Positions 5,203-7,607 of a stretch of DNA of 7,607 nt are shown piece after piece; the stretch's first letter is position 1; every line of letters starts with the position of its first letter. Below the pieces are notes generated by a model. It did not search any database and had not been told where the DNA came from. It saw nothing but the letters and a program-made list of their open reading frames with translations. A program made the translations under genes and the position numbers. This stretch comes from JBFHRB01 sp041591915 (GTDB taxonomy: Bacteria > Actinomycetota > Nitriliruptoria > Nitriliruptorales > Nitriliruptoraceae). Where the stretch lies: positions 1-7,607 of the forward strand of contig JBFHRB010000163.1 in NCBI GenBank assembly GCA_041591915.1, written 5' to 3'.

Positions 5203-6969
5203 TCACTCCTCGATGTGGGCCAGTACCGCGCCGGACTCGACGACGTCGCCGGCGGCGTACAGGAGCTCGGTGACGGTCCCGTCGCGGTGGGCCGTGATGT
5301 TGTTCTCCATCTTCATGGCCTCGAGCACGCAGACGAGATCGCCCTGCGAGACCGTGTCGCCCACCTCTACGGCGTACTTGACGACGGTGCCCTGCATCGG
5401 CGCGACCAGGTCCTCGGCGGCGGCTGCGGTGGCGCCACCACCGTCCTGGCGCTGGCGGCGCTTGGCCTTGGCGGTGCCGCCTCCGCCGGAGCCGACGGCG
5501 ACGGCTGCCAGCTCGCCGTAGACCTTGACTCCGAACCGACGTCCGCCGACCTCGACGGTCACGTCGCGGGCTGGCCCGTCCGGCTCGTCGCCGGCAGCCG
5601 CCTGCCCCTGCGGCTGCAGGGAGCTCAGGTCCCACTCCCTCTCGACGGAGACCGTGGAGTGCTCGCCCGCGGCGAACATCTCGTGGTCCATCGCGAGCCG
5701 GTGGAACGTGACGGTCGTGGGGATGCCGTCGAGCACGAGCTCGTCGAGCGCGCGGAGCATGCGCCTGCGCGCGACGTCGCGGTCGGCGCCCCAGACGATG
5801 AGCTTGCCGATCATCGAGTCGTAGACGCGCGGCACCTCCCAGCCCGACTCCGCCCCGGTGTCGAGGCGAACCCACGGGCCGAGTGGCGGCCGGAGCTCGG
5901 TCACGAGGCCGGGTGTCGGCACGAAGTTGAGCGCCGGCTCCTCCGCGTTGATCCGCACCTCGATCGAGTGGCCGGTCAGCGTGACGTCGTCCTGGGTGAG
6001 CGTGAGCTCCTCGCCAGCGGCCACGCGCAACTGCTCGTGCACGAGGTCGACGCCGGTGATCATCTCCGTCACCGGGTGCTCGACCTGCAGCCGCGTGTTC
6101 ATCTCGAGGAAGTAGAAGGTCTCGCCGTCACCGTCGAGCAGGAACTCGCAGGTCCCGGCGTTGTGGTAGCCGACCTGCTTCGCGATCTTGATGGCAGCCT
6201 CACCCATGCGCGCGCGCAGGTCGTCGGACATCCCGGGGGCGGGTGCCTCCTCGACGAGCTTCTGGTGGCGACGCTGCAGCGAGCAGTCGCGCTCGCCGAG
6301 GTGGATGACGTTGCCGTGGGTGTCGGCGAGGACCTGGAACTCGATGTGGCGGGGCCGCTCGAGGTAGCGCTCGAGGTAGCACTCGCCGCGGCCGAAGGCA
6401 GCGACCGCCTCGCGCTGGGCGGACTCCAGCGCGTCCTTCATCTCGTTCGCCGAGCGGACCACCTTCATCCCGCGCCCGCCGCCACCGAACGCCGCCTTCA
6501 CGGCGACGGGGTAGCCGTGCTCGTCGCCGAACGCGATCGCGACCTCGGGGTCGTCGGTCGGCTCCTGCAGGCCGGGGACGACCGGGACGCCGGCCTCGAT
6601 CGCCGCGGCGCGGGCCGACAACTTGTCGCCCATCGAGCGGATCGCGTCAGCAGGCGGGCCGACGAACACGATGCCGGCCTCACGCACCGCGTCGGCGAAG
6701 TCCGCGTTCTCGGAGAAGAAGCCGTAGCCGGGGTGGATGGCGGCCGCCCCGGACTCCCGCGCGACCTCGAGGATCCGGGCGGTGTTGAGGTAGGACTCCG
6801 ATGCCGGCGCCGGGCCGACGTGGTACGCCTCATCGGCGAAGCGGACGTGGGGCGCGTCGCGATCGGCGTCCGAGTACACGGCGATGCCGCGGATGCCGAG
6901 CTCACGACACGCTCGCAGGACGCGGATCGCGATCTCGCCTCGGTTGGCGACGAGGACGGCGTCGAACAC
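5203..6969 (-). CDS. Acetyl/propionyl-CoA carboxylase alpha subunit (biotin carboxylase fused to biotin carrier domain)
   Basis: This 588-residue cytoplasmic protein carboxylates its own biotin with ATP and bicarbonate, then hands the carboxyl group to a separate carboxyltransferase beta subunit, which is not in the window. The N-terminal biotin carboxylase domain starts FDAVLVANRGEIAIRVLRAC (2-21). It has HPGYGFFSENADF (79-91), the ATP-grasp glycine loop FGGGGRGMK (161-169), ERDCSLQRRHQK (226-237) and the catalytic EMNTRLQVEHPVTE (289-302). The biotin carboxylase C-terminal domain extends to about 445. A variable, low-complexity linker with GGGG and KAKRRQRQ (about 450-515) leads to the BCCP domain, where EAMKMEN (550-556) holds the biotinylated K553. 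Length and order match actinobacterial AccA3/PccA-type subunits; acyl-CoA specificity lies with the partner and cannot be read here. The GTG at 6969 has AGGAGG five bases upstream. It is convergent with the PhoX-like gene and divergent from the cupredoxin gene. Confidence 0.95.
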   Translation of the reverse strand: MFDAVLVANRGEIAIRVLRACRELGIRGIAVYSDADRDAPHVRFADEAYHVGPAPASESYLNTARILEVARESGAAAIHPGYGFFSENADFADAVREAGIVFVGPPADAIRSMGDKLSARAAAIEAGVPVVPGLQEPTDDPEVAIAFGDEHGYPVAVKAAFGGGGRGMKVVRSANEMKDALESAQREAVAAFGRGECYLERYLERPRHIEFQVLADTHGNVIHLGERDCSLQRRHQKLVEEAPAPGMSDDLRARMGEAAIKIAKQVGYHNAGTCEFLLDGDGETFYFLEMNTRLQVEHPVTEMITGVDLVHEQLRVAAGEELTLTQDDVTLTGHSIEVRINAEEPALNFVPTPGLVTELRPPLGPWVRLDTGAESGWEVPRVYDSMIGKLIVWGADRDVARRRMLRALDELVLDGIPTTVTFHRLAMDHEMFAAGEHSTVSVEREWDLSSLQPQGQAAAGDEPDGPARDVTVEVGGRRFGVKVYGELAAVAVGSGGGGTAKAKRRQRQDGGGATAAAAEDLVAPMQGTVVKYAVEVGDTVSQGDLVCVLEAMKMENNITAHRDGTVTELLYAAGDVVESGAVLAHIEE

Positions 6970-6974
6970 GGGAG

Positions 6975-6980
6975 CCTCCT
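6975..6980 (-). promoter_or_regulatory. Ribosome binding site that fixes the biotin carboxylase GTG start
   Basis: On the minus strand AGGAGG (plus-strand CCTCCT) sits five bases before GTG at 6969. The protein then opens directly with the conserved first strand of the biotin carboxylase domain, so an in-frame extension farther upstream is unlikely. Confidence 0.8.
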
Positions 6981-7025
6981 GGCGGGGTCTGTGCGTGCGG
7001 CGACGACGCGCCGCAGCGGGGCGGC

Positions 7026-7031
7026 AGCCTA
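7026..7031 (-). promoter_or_regulatory. Possible -10 element for the biotin carboxylase gene
   Basis: The minus strand reads TAGGCT, a match to TANNNT, about 57 bp before the start codon. No convincing -35 is seen 16-19 bp farther upstream. This is a weak pattern match only. Confidence 0.25.
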
Positions 7032-7091
7032 CTTGCGCTCGCGTACGGGGCTGCAGTCGGGCGGGCCCCCGGCCACCTGATCGAACGCTCG

Positions 7092-7101
7092 GTTGGCCAA
7101 C
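7092..7101. promoter_or_regulatory. Perfect 10-bp palindrome in the divergent promoter region, possible operator
   Basis: GTTGGCCAAC is its own reverse complement and lies in the 236-bp gap (6970-7205) between the divergent biotin carboxylase and cupredoxin genes, 105 bp before the cupredoxin start. It is framed by TCGAACG (7081-7087) and its inverse CGTTCGA (7144-7150). A dimeric regulator could bind here, but short palindromes also arise by chance. No clear cupredoxin promoter is visible; TACGAA at 7123-7128 is the nearest -10-like string. Confidence 0.3.
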
Positions 7102-7205
7102 ACGTCCATCACGGTGGCAGAGTACGAACAACGAGCGAGAGCCCGTTCGACAAGACCTGCTCACCCCCGGCAGCGAGACCACTCTCTCCAACAGGAGTCC
7201 AAGCA

Positions 7206-7583
7206 ATGCGCGCACCGAAGATCCTGGCCGCGACGTTCGTCGCGGCGATCGCCCTGACCGCCTGCGGTGGTGGGGGCGACGATGGCGGCGATGGCGGCAG
7301 CAGCGGTGGCAGCTCGATCACCGTGACGGCGGTCGACATCGCCTTCGAGGAGACCAGCCTCAGCACGTCCGCCGGTGACATCACGGTCCAGCTGAACAAC
7401 AACGGAGCAGCCGTCCACAACTTCGTGGTCGAGGGCCAGGACGGGGACAACGCCGTGGCCGAGGCGAACGGCGGCGAGTCCGCCAGCGGGACGATCAACC
7501 TGGCCGCTGGCAGCTACACCTACTACTGCAGCATCACCGGCCACCGCGAGGCCGGCATGCAGGGCCCGCTCACCGTCAGCTGA
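7206..7583 (+). CDS. Small cupredoxin lipoprotein (type 1 copper protein)
   Basis: This 125-residue protein begins with a lipoprotein signal peptide, MRAPKILAATFVAAIALTAC, whose lipobox LTAC makes C20 the lipidated residue. A Gly/Asp/Ser-rich flexible linker (about 21-37) follows, then one cupredoxin beta-sandwich domain (38-125). All four type 1 copper ligands can be placed: H71 in HNFVVEG, then C108, H113 and M118 in YYCSITGHREAGMQG. The C-x4-H-x4-M spacing is of the plastocyanin/nitrite reductase-like small cupredoxin type. It should be a membrane-anchored extracytoplasmic electron carrier or copper-binding protein; its redox partner is not in the window. The ATG at 7206 has AGGAG eight bases upstream (7193-7197). 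It stands alone, divergent from the biotin carboxylase gene. No terminator is visible in the 24 bases after the stop. Confidence 0.9.
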   Translation: MRAPKILAATFVAAIALTACGGGGDDGGDGGSSGGSSITVTAVDIAFEETSLSTSAGDITVQLNNNGAAVHNFVVEGQDGDNAVAEANGGESASGTINLAAGSYTYYCSITGHREAGMQGPLTVS

Positions 7584-7607
7584 GCCGACTAGCGTTGCGT
7601 GGCGCGC

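Noticed and set aside
5215..7080. 621-codon plus-strand open frame opposite the biotin carboxylase gene
   Set aside because: It mirrors the carboxylase codons on the opposite strand, has no recognisable motifs and is typical of GC-rich antisense frames.
1..7607. tRNA, rRNA or riboswitch genes
   Set aside because: No recognisable tRNA arms, rRNA segments or known riboswitch cores were seen on either strand by reading; a covariance search was not possible.

Overview
The window is very GC-rich, densely coded DNA with GTG starts, strong AGGAGG-type ribosome binding sites and strong third-position G/C bias. Together with an LpdA-type flavoprotein, an AbiEi/DUF559 protein and an AccA3-like biotin carboxylase/BCCP fusion, this points to an actinobacterium (Actinomycetota), perhaps a deep-branching, non-model lineage. 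The genus cannot be named from the sequence.

Layout. (1) Positions 1-59 hold the last codons of a plus-strand gene whose C-terminus resembles acyl-CoA (methylmalonyl-CoA type) mutase large subunits. (2) Positions 45-185 are a perfect 42-bp tandem repeat, three full units plus 15 bp. Its first 15 bp are the last four codons and stop of that gene, so the gene's end, stop included, appears four times. (3) Positions 187-280 and 1286-1369 carry a second repeat family, a 19-bp unit in both orientations. The outermost copies on the two sides point in opposite directions and bracket one minus-strand gene (286-1209) encoding an AbiEi-type winged-helix plus DUF559 nuclease-like protein. Repeats plus gene look like an inserted cassette of about 1.2 kb and are the most unusual part of the window. 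(4) Three plus-strand genes follow: a single-domain PPK2 polyphosphate kinase (1429-2340), an LpdA-like NAD(P)H quinone reductase (2402-3790) and a Tat-exported PhoX/DUF839 protein with a C-terminal membrane anchor (3796-5163). Gaps of 61 and 5 bp suggest an operon. (5) After a 39-bp convergent gap with a possible terminator hairpin lies a minus-strand biotin carboxylase/BCCP fusion (5203-6969). (6) Divergent from it across 236 bp is a small cupredoxin lipoprotein (7206-7583) with a complete type 1 copper ligand set.

How the genes may work together. PPK2 and the PhoX-like protein both suggest phosphate or polyphosphate metabolism, while LpdA links to quinone redox balance; a shared role is inference from spacing only. 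The mutase fragment and the acyl-CoA carboxylase alpha subunit could both serve propionyl-CoA/methylmalonyl-CoA metabolism, but they are about 5 kb apart and on opposite strands. The rest of the window is ordinary actinobacterial housekeeping. The repeat-bracketed DUF559 gene and the stop-codon-containing tandem repeat deserve follow-up.
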